A DNA stretch of 62,000 nucleotides from Apostichopus japonicus (lineage: Eukaryota; Echinodermata; Holothuroidea; Aspidochirotida; Stichopodidae). The position numbers and the translations under genes were made by a program. The notes beneath the pieces are model-generated. The model ran no database searches. It saw only the letters and a list, made by a program, of their open reading frames with translations, and was not told the DNA's origin. Every line of letters starts with the position of its first letter. Within the stretch, counting starts at the first letter, position 1. Below, piece by piece: positions 1 through 12,272 of the stretch. The stretch lies in the NCBI RefSeq assembly GCF_037975245.1, contig NC_092581.1:14772303-14834302 (forward strand). The letters are read 5' to 3'.

Positions 1-305
1 TTAATTAAAAGACTAATGTTTAGTCATTAAAAGGTCGGCTTCTGGAATTAAACTATAAAATCTAGTGATATTACAAATGATCCCAGCTCAACAAGAGCAG
101 TACTGGTTTATGGCTTGTACAATCATCTACCCATTGGGCGGGGGTCTATGGCAAGCCGAATGTTCAATTTGTATATAAACCGGCCTTATCAGGCGATAAA
201 AACCCGGTTTATCGACCGATAAACTTGGAATATTATTAAACCATAATTCAAGTTTATCTCCCTCAGGTTTCCATAACAAATTTTCTTTTATTCTTTTTTT
301 ATCAG

Positions 306-643
306 CGGTGGTAGAGGAACTACCTCTTGGACTTATCTTCGGCTTATCGTTTGGATTATTTCTGGTTTTGCTAATCTTTTTAGTCTTGCTTGTCGTTATG
401 TATTCAAGATACTGGAAGAAAAAGAACACTGACCCACCTGGTATGGCTCTGCTTCCAATACGGACAATCGGACAAACACAATCTGAATACGACTTAAATA
501 ATACAACCGAATTTGGAAATCTAAATGGCAACAGTGATCCTCATTTTGAAGAGTTTAGCTATACTGAGGGCAGTATTGATTACGAACTTAAAGACGAACA
601 GATGAAGAAAATTGAGCTTGTGATTCAGAATATGGGACGCTGA
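306..643 (+). CDS. Last exon of a type I membrane protein: transmembrane segment and cytoplasmic tail
   Basis: The exon follows a pyrimidine-rich acceptor ending at 305 and runs to a TGA at 641-643. It enters with two bases of a split codon (phase 1). The peptide starts with a short acidic stretch. A hydrophobic run of about 25 Leu/Val/Phe/Ile/Gly residues follows, then a basic stop-transfer motif (SRYWKKK) and a cytoplasmic tail of about 75 residues. The tail is acidic and holds tyrosines in acidic surroundings (EYDL, FSYTEG, IDYEL), possible phosphorylation sites; no canonical ITAM or ITIM is present. Phase 1 entry matches every intron of the CCP-mucin gene further right, so this could be the tail exon of a neighbouring paralogue (inference). 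The rest of the gene lies outside the window. Confidence 0.7.
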
Positions 644-989
644 ATGGTTATTATACTAGAATTACAGAATAGTTACGAAAAATGCTTTCATCGCCAATCA
701 TTTCTCTTATTTTGATAACATGACTTGGCAGTATAGTCTGTTGAATCAGGTATTAGGAAGTTACACAAAGCAGTAAGGAAATGTATATATTTTATAGAAA
801 AAGTAAGAAAACTAGCGCGGAAGACAGAAACCAGGGAAGGTCTATTTTTCCCTTCATTATTATACCCTCAAGGCACACCTAAGGCGTATTTTATCTGATT
901 TTGATGTTATATTATAGGAAAACGCTAAATAGTTGTGCTGTCGGTGACTGTCAAGAAACTTCATCCGACAAAAAGTCTTCAGCTTCCCA
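644..989. other. 3' flank of the membrane-protein gene, nothing recognised
   Basis: Downstream sequence of the preceding exon. I see no coding stretch, RNA gene or clear polyadenylation signal in it. Confidence 0.4.
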
Positions 990-1631
990 AACGATGCAGC
1001 GAACAGCAAAACGTAACCGTCTTTGAATATGTTCCGTTCAACTGAGACTCACGCAGCGGACAGCAAAACGAAACAGTCTTAAAATATGTTTCGTTCAACT
1101 GAGACTCACGCAGCGGACAACAAATCGAAACATGTCTTAGAATATGTTCCGTTCAACTGAGACTCACGCAGCGGACAACAAAACGAAACATGTCTTAGAA
1201 TATGTTTCGTTCAACTGAGACTCACGCAGCGGACAGCAAAACGAAACATGTCTTAGAATATGTTCCGTTCAACTGAGACTCACGCAGCGGACAACAAAAC
1301 GAAACATGTCTTAGAATATGTTCCGTTCAACTGAGACTCACGCAGCGGACAACAACACGAAACATGTCTTAGAATATGTTCCGTTCAACTGAGACTCACG
1401 CAGCGGACAACAAAACGAAACATGTCTTAGAATATGTTCCGTTCAACTGAGACTCACGCAGAGGACAACAAAACGAAACATGTCTTAGAATATGTTCCGT
1501 TCAACTGAGACTCACGCAGCGGACAACAAAACGAAACATGTCTTAGAATATGTTCCGTTCAACTGAGACTCACGCAGCGGACAACAACACGAAACATGTC
1601 TTAGAATATGTTCCGTTCAACTGAGACTCAA
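990..1631. repeat. 58-bp minisatellite, about 10.5 copies
   Basis: A 58-bp unit is repeated head to tail. Each copy contains the cores TTCAACTGAGACTCACGCAG and AAACATGTCTTAGAATATG. Copy starts, measured at the GTTCCG/GTTTCG motif, are 1031, 1088, 1146, 1204, 1262, 1320, 1378, 1436, 1494, 1552 and 1610. The first interval is 57 bp and the rest 58. Copies differ by a few substitutions. The ACAACAACAC variant recurs four copies apart, suggesting duplication of blocks. No frame stays open across it. Confidence 0.95.
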
Positions 1632-3340
1632 AACTTCTTTATAGCCTCTCAAGGCTCCAGATGAGGTCCTCAAGCAAATTGGAAGTGTATGTTTAATCAA
1701 CTATTGAGCCTAAAAAGTTGTTCAGACATATAAACATTACGATTAAAATTTAATTATTAATATTCTTCTGTATAGACGAAGAGTGGCTAACCCTCATTTA
1801 CTATCAGAAGGACGCTCTCATCACTGTAAATCATTTTTGCAAGAATTGAAAAAGTCTTGAGTTTGGTCAAACTGTAAAAAATAAATAAAAAAGGCCTTGA
1901 ATAATTTTGGCTAAGAATGAAATTTCAACAGGATACTCCATATAGTCGCTCATGACTCAAAATTTAAAGGTGTTGTTTTTTCAAGTTGCAAGCATTAAAG
2001 AAACAAGATGACAATTTAATATTATTTATGTCTTTTCGCCATTAAATGGGATGAATAATAACATTTTTATACCTTTGATATAATCAGAAGGACGCTGCGA
2101 AAAATGGGCTATTGAAGTCAGCCAATACCATGAAGTCATGTTAAGGTCACATTGTTTGTTATAGGTCAAATGTCACTTGACAACAACAGAGGCAAGAAAC
2201 AGAAGACCTTGTGAAAATGGTACTTCTAAAGTAAAACTCGGATGAACTTCATTAGGCGTATAAGAATTCACTTTTCTTGAGTACAAGAATGCATAATTGT
2301 AGTAAGTAGAGGTCAAATGTCATTGATGTCAACAGACGGAGGTCAAACGTAAACAACATTTAAATATGGTAACTCCGATGTAAGTGTGTATCAATTTCAT
2401 GTGCATGATAGTCCAGAGAGTATGTAGCATGTTGTTATTAAACATTGTCATTTGATACATTGTAATGTATCACTAAGCCATGTAGCATGTTGGTTATTAT
2501 ATTTGGAAATGCTACTATAAATGATTAACGCCATGATGAAACATATCATAACCATAAACGTCATCAGATATATTAGAAGAAACAAATATTAGCAAAAACC
2601 TCTTTTGATGTAACTCAAGGAAGTTCTTTGATTAATTAAAGTATGGTTGGTTACCACTTATGAAATCAGAATTTGACAAATAGTGACATCTATATATCGT
2701 TACTATGGAATTTCGAGTTGATCAAATTGAAAAATCAAGTTAAATTATAACTCGATATACTAATTTGAAGAAATCTTTAAAGCATTTCTTTGCGATTTTA
2801 GAAAATCTATTAATGTATCAGTTTCATATGTTTAGTACCACTAAGCTTTAATTTATCTGTTTATGGTCGTTTATATGGTCACATATCAATTTGTTTCAAT
2901 TGGAGAGTCGCCTTTCCTCTGTGACCATCTGAAAGGCCAATACCACGGAGTCTGCAAGAAAGGCCATTCCATTACCGCAGAGGGTTGCAATATTTATTAG
3001 TATCAGAAATGTACCGCATGCGATACTCAAGTTATTAGGAATACCCACCACAAGAGCAAGTAATGTACCAACAAAAGAAATTGCACATGAAAATCTAGCA
3101 TTGCACTTCCCCCGGTACGCAATGGAATGGTTCGTAAAGTGAAAGTGTCTTGATTTTTGTTTGTTTTTGTTTTATTGTTGTTTTTTTTTTTCAGAGAGAG
3201 AAATTTGATTTCTATGCATGCATGTATTTGTGTTATTGGGCCAGCTGCCTATGTAAAAATAGATTCGGAGACCTGGTTATGATTATTTCGTATGTGGAAT
3301 ATAGTCATGTACTTCATCGAGACTTGTTTGTCCAAGCACG
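1632..3340. other. Intergenic, dispersed-repeat remnants
   Basis: No gene recognised. About 2090-2420 contains repeated AGGTCAAATGTCA-type phrases resembling those at 6270-6470 and 34,010-34,330, so it is probably an old dispersed repeat. The phrase ATCAGAAGGACGCT occurs at about 1804 and 2092. Confidence 0.35.
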
Positions 3341-3344
3341 AAAT

Positions 3345-3600
3345 ATTTCAAAACTAAAAACCCTGTCGTATTCAACAGCAACACCGCTTTAGAAACTATC
3401 CGGGTCCCCATATGTGGTACTTTGTTCCTTTAACTAGATCATAAATTAATTCATAAAATAAGACAGTTGAATGAGCATGACAACGAATATAATGTTATAA
3501 TGACACTACTACATGACAACATAGAAGCGCTCTTAACTTCAAGTCTGTACTATTCTTCATTAAACGAGATTTCTTGCTGCTGGGCGGGGGTGGGGTGAGA
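3345..3600. repeat. Diverged repeat, copy 1 of a pair (other copy 10,822-11,075)
   Basis: By eye it aligns along its length with 10,822-11,075. Shared landmarks in order are AACAGCAA, CTTAGAAA, GGTCCC, ACTTTGTT, ATTCATAA, GAGCGCT-like, AGTCTGTACT and AAGATTTC-like. The similarity is diverged and carries indels. It is either an unclassified interspersed element or a trace of local segmental duplication. Confidence 0.55.
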
Positions 3601-3918
3601 GCGGGGGGGGGGATGTCCCTTAAGTGATATTCCATTGACTGAAATTGTGACATTTATATGGAAAAGAAAAGTATTCCTCAGAAGTATCACCGTATCGTAT
3701 CAATACCTTGTCATTAACGCAAGGTATGGTTGATTGAATGAAACTTAGTATTTTGACTGGTTACACCCTCAAATCTTCGCTGGAATGGTCTGTCATGTCA
3801 TAAAAACAAATGTTCTTCAATATACCTTTACTATTGGTACTATTGGTCTTCCCTATTGACTATTGGTCTTAATGATGTAACCGTTAACCCTGATACATTT
3901 GGAACGTATCCTTAGCTG

Positions 3919-4495
3919 CCGCCGTGGCATAGCCAGCGAGGGGTGTTTTGGGGTGGCGGGCAGGGGGAAGAGTGTTCCCGCACAGGACGCGATTGGCGAC
4001 GGTGAAAAATCAAAGGAAGCAAGAAAAATATATAAATGTTCTCAAACCTGGGGGATGAGGCCGATGAATTGGGAGAGGGGGGGGTCAACAACTGAAGAGA
4101 ATGTAATGAAAAGTCACCTCAAGAATATTTGCGCAACATCTGGGGGGGGGGTGGTCAACCACGAAATAGAGGACGAAACCAGATGGTTTTCGACCGCGCA
4201 GGCACGCACATTTATTTTTCTTCTTTTCCTCTAAAAATCGGTAAAGGTTTGTATCAAAAAAGGAAATTTTAGTACACCAATGTAGTTAAAAAAAAATGGA
4301 AATGATAGCACCATTTTGCATCTAAGCCCTTTTCGAAAAACAGAAATGTTCAAAAGGGGATTTCCTGATGTATGGCATGCTGTCTTGCCCCTCCCTTATA
4401 CCCCTCCCCAGAACGGCGATCCACCGCTATGTGCCTGAAAATGAGGACAGAAATTGCCTCCCCCCTCCCCAACCAAAAACCTGGTAACGCCTCTG
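3919..4495. mobile_element. hAT-like non-autonomous inverted-repeat element (MITE), 577 bp
   Basis: The block is flanked by an exact 8-bp direct repeat CTTAGCTG (3911-3918 and 4496-4503), the duplication size typical of hAT elements. The ends are degenerate inverted repeats (GTGGCATAGCCAG left; right end read inward GAGGCGTTACCAG). The interior is rich in G or C runs and contains TTGCATCTAAG, the reverse complement of a core motif shared with the elements at 9742, 10,507 and 24,142. No transposase is encoded; the open frame here is accidental. Confidence 0.7.
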
Positions 4496-4503
4496 CTTAG
4501 CTG

Positions 4504-7500
4504 TCATAGTACACTGTATTTGTAACTTAATATACGTGATTTGTAGTAATAATAACCCTCCGTGAATAAATTAAAAAAGAACAAAATCATCTGAATTTAC
4601 CGTTAAGACATCATTAACTTGCTGTTGTCAGATACATTCACAGGATACAACCAAACTTGAGGAATGGATATCTTCTCCAGATGATGACTTAATTTGGACC
4701 TAACGGTGCATTAAATTTCCGGCATTATTTATTAGTCTATCAACTTCAGCTACTGGAACATCCCTTTAACAACAACTACGTCAAATGTCACAAAACAAAT
4801 TGATTATGGTCAAAGTCTGTGTTAGAGTTTTATTTTTCTAACAACAAGAATGATAATTGTGAACGAGAGATATGAAATAACCAAGATTTCTTTTTTTCAT
4901 AATTTGACGTATTTCTCACAGAATATTGGAAACAAACAATAATACTTATATTTGAAATGAGCCGTAAGCTGATTCAGAGAGCGTAATCACTCGAATGTAT
5001 TATAAATCTGATATTTAAGTTAATATATTTACTACTCAAACAGACGTGTGCCAGTAACACGTGTTTAACCATTACTGGGTTACAACTATCGGTGTCTTTT
5101 TTGGCAAACCCATGCTTCCATTAATGGAAGATGGTTAAATCAGGGATTGATGAGTGAGCGTCAGGGGGACTACATTCCCGTAGTCAATTAGGTGGCCCGG
5201 GAAAATATCGAATAACCGATAATGTATGCCCATTTTCACATTCTAAGTATAGAGAGATGAAGACCGATGACGCAATTGTGCCACAACTCTGACAGCATGA
5301 CGTCTCCCCAGTGCCCCACCCTCAAAACACACGATAATTATTTGATCAATATAAAAGCATGACCCACATTATCATCGGTAGAAGCCTGTCGTACAAGTAA
5401 CACCAACAACAAAAGTACAACACATGCTATTTCATTACTTCTTCAAGTTTACAAACGATCTCTTACAAAGTTTCGTTTTTTAAGAAATTGAAAAGCCCTG
5501 TGTTGTGAACTCGTATGGTATCACCAGAGACCAAATCTACCGAAAGATGGTCTATTGACTTACATAATGCTTCTCCAAAACAAGAATCTGTTTTGTTGTT
5601 TGTTATACATACCTCTAACTGAAGCCTGTATAACTTAGGAAGGTAGGTAAGTTTGTTCGTAACAGACTGATATATCTTAACAAGTCTTTTCATACCCAAT
5701 AGCTCTAGATAGAGATTCGAAATCAAAGGTGGTTAGCCGTTAGAAATTGCAGAAATCTGTGTTGTTTTCCCCGGAAGTCCAGTCGTAACAACCGCATCCT
5801 ATGAAAGGTAGGGTATAAATCTACGGTACCGTATTAAGACTCCCTAGGCACATGTCAATAGCTTGTTTTCTGGCTTAAAATTAACTTTAAAAAATTGATA
5901 CATTTGTAGTTTATAGTAACACAAATATTAATATATTTTCGTTATTTCGAGAAAAAAAATTTCTCGTAATTTCGAAAATCATTTCGAAATTTATTTTTTA
6001 TTTTTTATTTTTTGTGGTAACATTGCGCTACCGTATTATAATCATTTTGTCACAGCTCATAAATGTTCCGAGGCAGTTGTAGGTAAGTTACGAAACAATG
6101 TGCATGTCTAACAACACAAAACATTTCCTCATTAATAACAATAAATATTAGTAACACCGACAGCTTCAAATTTTTAACAAGAAATGAAAATCAAATATAC
6201 AGGGAACTAATCAACTCAGGCCATAGAAACGGTTACCATGGTAAACATTATTGTTTATGAATATAGCGAGCCTCAGAAGGAGAGGTTACTTGATTGATTT
6301 CCTTCAAACTTGGTATGAAGGCGTATCGTGATGGAAACTTGTGTCACGTAGGCCTCCAGAGAGTAAGGTCAAAAGTAAGAGGTCAGAGTTCAAAGGTCAT
6401 ATTAAGTGAAAAGTAATTTTTTCGGTTTCAACTCCATGTGGAAAATTGGGTTGAACTGATATTATATATTTATATTGGTTGCGCCAAGTACTATCAGCAA
6501 TTTTGGGTTACGCGGTAACTGAAGTCAAAGTTAAAAATTATGGTTTTATTGTTTTGATATTAAATATACTTTTTATCCAACCTAATGATATTCTTCAAAT
6601 GTGTAAGGAAGGTGCCCAATTCATGGAAACAAGTGCGTCAAGGTTGAACTATCAGATGTTAATGGTCGAAAAAAACGTCAAATGTGAACCTTTGCTATGA
6701 ACACAAGGACAAATGTTGAATAGACGTAACACGTTCATATTAAAGTATTAATTTAAGAAATACATACGTTTATTAAACTTTTTTATTAACATATTTGATT
6801 GAACTTATTCCAAATACTAAGAAGTCAAGGTTTCATTACGAACCCGTGTTTACTCTGTGGGCTCAGTTATTCCGTCCTTTAGTTTACATGATTTTACTTC
6901 GTAAAGACGATATATTTGTCACACCAATCAAACAAAATATTTAAGGCAATAAAAGTGTATTTTATCACTCAGCTTCTAATGTTATACAGAAAAGGAAGGG
7001 ATGAGTTTATACAGCCACTTGGTAAGTTTAATGGTACCTAACGAAAAGTCAAGTATAACCAAAAGTCAATAGTCATTCTTGTAATCCTATGAACGCTTTA
7101 GTGGATATAACAAATTGATTGTTGACATTGCGGGAAGAACTCTACAAGCGTTCGTCAGCAATTCCAGAAACAATCAAATGTGCGAAATGAATGACACCGA
7201 CCATGAAAGCCGATATTAAGTTTGTAAACTTAAATTTAATAGGTTCTGAAATTATATAACACTTTGAACCTTATTCTTGGCCTAAACTGATGTTGAGTTG
7301 TAACAAGCTAACGCTATTTTTGGATATAGTGGTATTAAGGGAATAACATATTGAGTATAATATTGGCAAGCTGATATATTTTGCAGACGTAATGGTAGCC
7401 TTCCCCCCTGATATTTCGAAGCAGATGGCGTTCCTTAGATATGACCACTTTTCACTGCTACTGTCCACATAAAATTCCGGAAAGAGTGACATTGCGGTAC

Positions 7501-8800
7501 ATATGTCAATAAAAAAAAACGACAAGGTTGTCGGAGGGAAATAAGCTTCAAAATTCGTCATACCTTACCCCTCTCTGTGTATTAAACAACTTTAGGGCGG
7601 CTACCTTCGAGCGCTATAAAGAGAACTTTTATGGGCATTTCGTATTGACGTCAATGTAAAGTACAATTGTGCTTGAGTTGAATTAATTTCATAAAATCGT
7701 AAATTGTATTTTATTTACATCACTTTTATTCTTCGTTTTGACAGCAATTTTTGATCATACCAAATCGTGGACTTTCAAAATGTTAAGCTTTTCATTCCAC
7801 TAAATGTATATTAAAAAAATGATTATAGTCACCCTAATGAACTCCAATGATATGGATTTGACCATAAAACATGTTCAAAACCAACTCAGAAAATTAAGTT
7901 AAGCGGACTTAATTATTACTTAATTAGAATAGAGGGTATATATATTAAAACGGGTTTCCATAATACCCATCTGCTAAAGTGAAGGTGTCCTTCTTGAACT
8001 TAGAACATACATGATGTTAAAATACACCTATATAGTTTCTCGATTGAAACATTTCTTTATAACATTTTGTAAATTTAGACAGTTTATAGTGTTTGCAGAA
8101 AGGGTGCGTTATGCACAGTGTACACACAGGCTACTCCAATTGCCATTCGACTTATAGATATCTTAGCTGAGCATATTTCAGTTTTATGGGGAACAAGTTC
8201 GCGATGACCTTTTGTGTATTCGGAGTCATTAGCCGTTTATCAAAGATCACATACAGATGTAGTTCTTGTTTTACATGTAATTCTACTGATGTGAATGCGT
8301 AGGCCTAATATAGGCTCTCTATAACTCGCAACGAGAGATTATTATACGCACATGTTACGATTGTGCAGAGTGCACCCATGGTGCTTTTGAATCTGACAAT
8401 GTACACACAGAATTACCGATTTCCAACAGCCACGCCAAGCTGTATTTATGAAATGAATGTGTATTAAGTAGAACGACATGTCAGATATATACAAAATTAT
8501 TAAAGATACATACACTAGACAAATGCCACTTCACGACAGGTTTCGTCATTTTCTGGTGTGTTGATCTTTAATAATTTACACGCCAAAGTAAATACAATGT
8601 TGTCTTTCTCAATATGTTATACTGTACAGTACGCACTCCCGGTATTATATTTACAATGACACAGCATTTCCAGACACTTAACTATCAACCGCCTTCCTCT
8701 ATGGTTTAGATGAAGTCAAGCGGCCACGACCTGGCTAATTCTTCCTTTTGAACAGCATGCAGTGTCCCAAGTATGTCTAGTATTGTCAACAAAATTCTTA
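4504..8800. other. Intergenic, no gene supported
   Basis: AT-rich sequence. About 6270-6470 is a dispersed-repeat remnant containing AGGTCAGAGTTCAAAGGTCA-type phrases. Open frames at 5463-5726 (-), 6479-6700 (+) and 7271-7561 (-) are short and without recognisable domains or convincing splice context. Confidence 0.35.
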
Positions 8801-8903
8801 TTATTCTTATTAAGATCTATTATTATTCTTATATATTATTATTCTTATATTATTATTCTTATATATATTATTCTTATTAAGATAATCATTCTTATTAAGA
8901 TCG
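8801..8903. repeat. AT-rich ATTCTTATTA-type simple repeat
   Basis: Imperfect tandem phrases of ATTCTTATTAAGAT and TTATTATTCTTATAT over about 100 bp. Confidence 0.75.
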
Positions 8904-9733
8904 ATTACATTGAATCTGACAATTACAGTTGTAACTGTAGGACCCACAGCTTGCTGTATATTTCCTAATACTTTCATGTTAGCATGACGCAAATTACAAA
9001 CCTTTTTTGAAAAGTAACTGCGGTAAAGCTTTACTAATTGCTTTCCTGTTTTGCTGTTATCTTTCATCCGTCATCAGTAAAGGTTGAACCTTACTTGGAA
9101 TGTTCGAAGCGGTGATGTGTCGGTTTCGTATCCTAACACAGTCTCAACCAACAAGACAGCATGCCATACCATGAGCTGCCATAATGACATCCACACTAAA
9201 ATTACAAAATTTCAAAATGCATGGGGGGGGGGGGGGGAGGGCATATCATTTTTTATTCGATGGGAGATACGCATTGTCTCTAACACCATCTGAGCTGTCA
9301 ATGAGCCCCGCACACTTATGTTCATTTTTATATAACGCCTCTCCGCGAAGCTCATTGGTTGTTTGGGAGTGGCTACCTGAACATACGCTTACACACGCTT
9401 AGCGCGCAATGTATCTGTACACGCATCACACACGGTCGAACGGCTACATGTACAATGGCATATATTAACACAGAATCACTGTTACACGGCGGCTCTTAAA
9501 TGGCAATTGTTATTATCACATAGGGGTGGTAACAACAAAAAAACAGTCTAACTCACTTTGTTAGATGCTTAACGGTCATACTGGAAATTTGCGCCAGAAA
9601 AGACAATTATATATCAATAAAAACAGTTATACAACAATGCGATTACATGGTAGTTCCAATGTTATTTGCGTTTTATATGTACTATACATTTACGTGTAAG
9701 CAGAATCTGTTTACAAGTAAGGGGCGCGTAACG
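8904..9733. other. Intergenic, contains a 15-G run
   Basis: No gene recognised. 9223-9237 is a run of 15 G on the + strand. Confidence 0.4.
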
Positions 9734-9741
9734 CTAACACA

Positions 9742-10236
9742 CAGGGGCGTAGCGAAGGGTTTTTTGTTGGGGGGGTGTGGAGAATTTGATTTGCCGACGG
9801 ATCTGGAAGTGGTGACTGAAATGGGGGAAGGGTCTAAGGGGAGGGGGTCTCCCCCTCCCCTTTGGAAAAATTTTAGTTTTGAAACGTCCTTAGATGCAAT
9901 CTGGTGCATATTTTAAGTCAAATTTGAATTGCCAACGGATCTGGAAGTGGTGACTGAAATGGGGGAGGGGTCTAAGGGGAGGGGGTTCCCCCTCCCCTTT
10001 GGAAAATTTTTAGTTTTGAAACGTCCTTAGATGCAATCTGGTGCATATTTTAAGTCAAATTTGGCACGGAAGAAGCTCCCGTTCTCTTTTTCTCTATTCA
10101 GCTTTTTTTCTTTCTTCCCCTTCCGCTCTCTTCACCTTTTCTCCTTTTGCCGACAGACCCAAAATTTGCCGACAGCGACCAAATTATTGGGGGGGGGGTG
10201 TGACACCCCCCACACCCCCCGCTCGCTACGCCCCTG
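9742..10236. mobile_element. hAT-like MITE with CAGGGGCGTAGCGA termini, 495 bp
   Basis: Perfect 14-bp terminal inverted repeats (CAGGGGCGTAGCGA / TCGCTACGCCCCTG) are flanked by an exact 8-bp duplication CTAACACA (9734-9741 and 10,237-10,244). The terminus fits the loose hAT consensus starting CAGGG. The inside holds a tandem duplication of about 138 bp, with the phrase ACGGATCTGGAAGTGG at about 9797 and 9935. The core CTTAGATGCAA appears in both halves (9889 and 10,026). No protein is encoded. Confidence 0.88.
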
Positions 10237-10506
10237 CTAACACATGCACACGTTGACTGCACACATACAGCAATATAGTCTCAAGCGCCTATGTGACCCC
10301 TGTCCGTAGAAATGGCATTCTTCGTGAAGTGTCTTAGGCAACTGGCTTGTCTAAGCAAGCTCGTTTCATTGGCACTGGTATCCTAAGGGGGGGGGGGGTG
10401 TTCTGAAATCAAGAAATAAGGTTACGATTGGTTCGTTTACACTATGAGGAATACAGACATGCCTGTATTTTGTCGATCGATAATTACTTGTCTAGACACG
10501 GGCAGT

Positions 10507-10811
10507 CAGGGGCGTAGCGAGGAATTCGCCAAGGGAGGGGCGAACCTGTAGGCAAATTATCAGAGCCGTAGATTTGGCATTGTAAACTATCTGAGCGTAG
10601 CGCCATCATGATTGGCGCGAAGCGTACAAGAAGTTTTGGCCGAAAATGCCTCTCAGATCGCTGGAAATGGCCCTTCCCAGGCCTTGCATGTTGCATCTAA
10701 GCATTTTCTATTTGAAATTACTAGCGATATCATAAAAAACATACCAAAACAATATGCTCAAGAGGGGGGGTGGTCGCCCTTTTCGTCCCCCCCCCATTGG
10801 CTACGCGCCTG
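10507..10811. mobile_element. hAT-like MITE, degenerate, 305 bp
   Basis: The left end CAGGGGCGTAGCG pairs with a right end whose complement reads CAGGCGCGTAGCC. Flanks are CGGGCAGT (10,499-10,506) and CGGGCTGT (10,812-10,819), an 8-bp duplication with one mismatch. The interior carries TTGCATCTAAG, the complement of the family core. Confidence 0.75.
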
Positions 10812-10821
10812 CGGGCTGTTC

Positions 10822-11075
10822 AAATCAATCTGAAACCCTATTGTATTTAACAGCAAACCTGCCTTAGAAAATCATCCAGGTCCCTATATAAGACTTTGTT
10901 TCTTTCACTAAAGTATTAGATCATTCATAAGGATAACAGTTGTAGAAACATAAAAACGATTGTGCTTTACAATAATATAGCTACAGGACAAAGCATGAGC
11001 GCTGCACAGTTAGTCGAGTCTGTACTGACTAATTTGCATTAACAAGATTTCGCGTTGCGGGGTAGGCTGTAACAC
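10822..11075. repeat. Diverged repeat, copy 2 of a pair (other copy 3345-3600)
   Basis: Collinear by-eye similarity to 3345-3600. It begins 11 bp after the right end of the MITE at 10,507-10,811. Confidence 0.55.
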
Positions 11076-12220
11076 GAACTAACCAAATGTCATAAAACAA
11101 AGTCACAAGGACAGGTGATCCTTCCACAAGTTTGTGAAATATCTCAACCGTGTAACTTGTCAGGAAATCATTAGTGCCACATTTCCATAATAGAAAGTAT
11201 ACCCATTGTCCAAAGTTTTATTTTGTTATTTAAAACTGCAAAACAAAACTGCAAAAAAACTGAAGATTGAATAACAATGTAATTAGTGAGTGCCCATACC
11301 GTTGACCAATTAAGTGAAAAAGGTCATTAAAAAGTGTCCTTTAAATAAACATTCAAATATTGTAATGCATAGTACGAAATACGCTGCTTGTCAGAGTCCC
11401 CCCCCCCCCCCCAATAAAACCCATAGACTGAGCCCTGTTTCCGTCGTCCTTCCCTCCAAATGTATATATTTATGACAATATTAACCAAGCTGTGGAAAGC
11501 CATCGTGTTAGCGTTTCGAAGTTACAAGAGTGCACTTACATCTGTTAGTCACTGATACAGTGACGTCAATAAATTCCTGATAATTCAAACATTACACACC
11601 TACATCTTTGCCTAATACAGATAAGTGGGTGTTCTCTCTTAAAAATCAGGTGTTCGACTTTACAAAGGTTTTCCGTAAAACTTCATGCTAATTGCGTGCT
11701 TTGATTTTTTTTTAAAATTATCGTGAAAATACACTGAAACAATAAATGTATGGATTGCTGTTGCAATATTGTTCCAATGTTTGTGCTTAATAAAAAAAAT
11801 TGGCCAATGCAAGATCTCCTTTCCATATTTTAATCGAAGTTGAAGCTGTTGTTGAAACTGTCATGAAACTCTTGCGAATAACTCAACTAGATACACGGTC
11901 GTATACTTTTTGGAAACTTCGGACAGACATATTGCACTTATACTAATAAAGTTAAAGGGACATTCCGGTGGCAGGCAATGTACGGCGGCAGTGACATATA
12001 CTAAGAGAGGGCAGGCGGTCCGCCTTGAGTATACCAGTTAGGGGGTGCCATACCACAGCCCCCTCCCCCATATAATCAGTTCAAAGCTTTGCCAAAGCAC
12101 CATTTATCACCGAAGCCACCTTACATAGACGCAAATGTCTCACCCCTCCCCTTAGACCCCTCCCCAAGACGGCATTCCCTACACGGGTTGACAGAGGAAG
12201 GATCCGCCCGGGTGCCAACT

Positions 12221-12224
<4 letters not shown>
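11076..12224. other. Intergenic with a 15-C run and a degenerate element
   Basis: No gene. 11,398-11,412 is a run of 15 C. About 12,010-12,210 has C-rich blocks between GGCGGTCC-like and GGATCCGCC-like ends and may be a decayed inverted-repeat element, but I find no target duplication. Confidence 0.3.

Positions 12225-12269
<45 letters not shown>
12225..12269. repeat. (TA)n microsatellite, left of LINE
   Basis: About 22 uninterrupted TA units. It is matched by another TA tract directly after the LINE tail. Confidence 0.9.

Positions 12270-12272
<3 letters not shown>

Noticed and set aside
5463-5726. Minus-strand frame with Leu-rich pattern, perhaps an LRR fragment
   Set aside because: The spacing of leucines is only suggestive, an in-frame stop lies just upstream, and no neighbouring exon was found.
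12010-12210. Possible further MITE left of the LINE
   Set aside because: The ends resemble each other only loosely and there is no target duplication.
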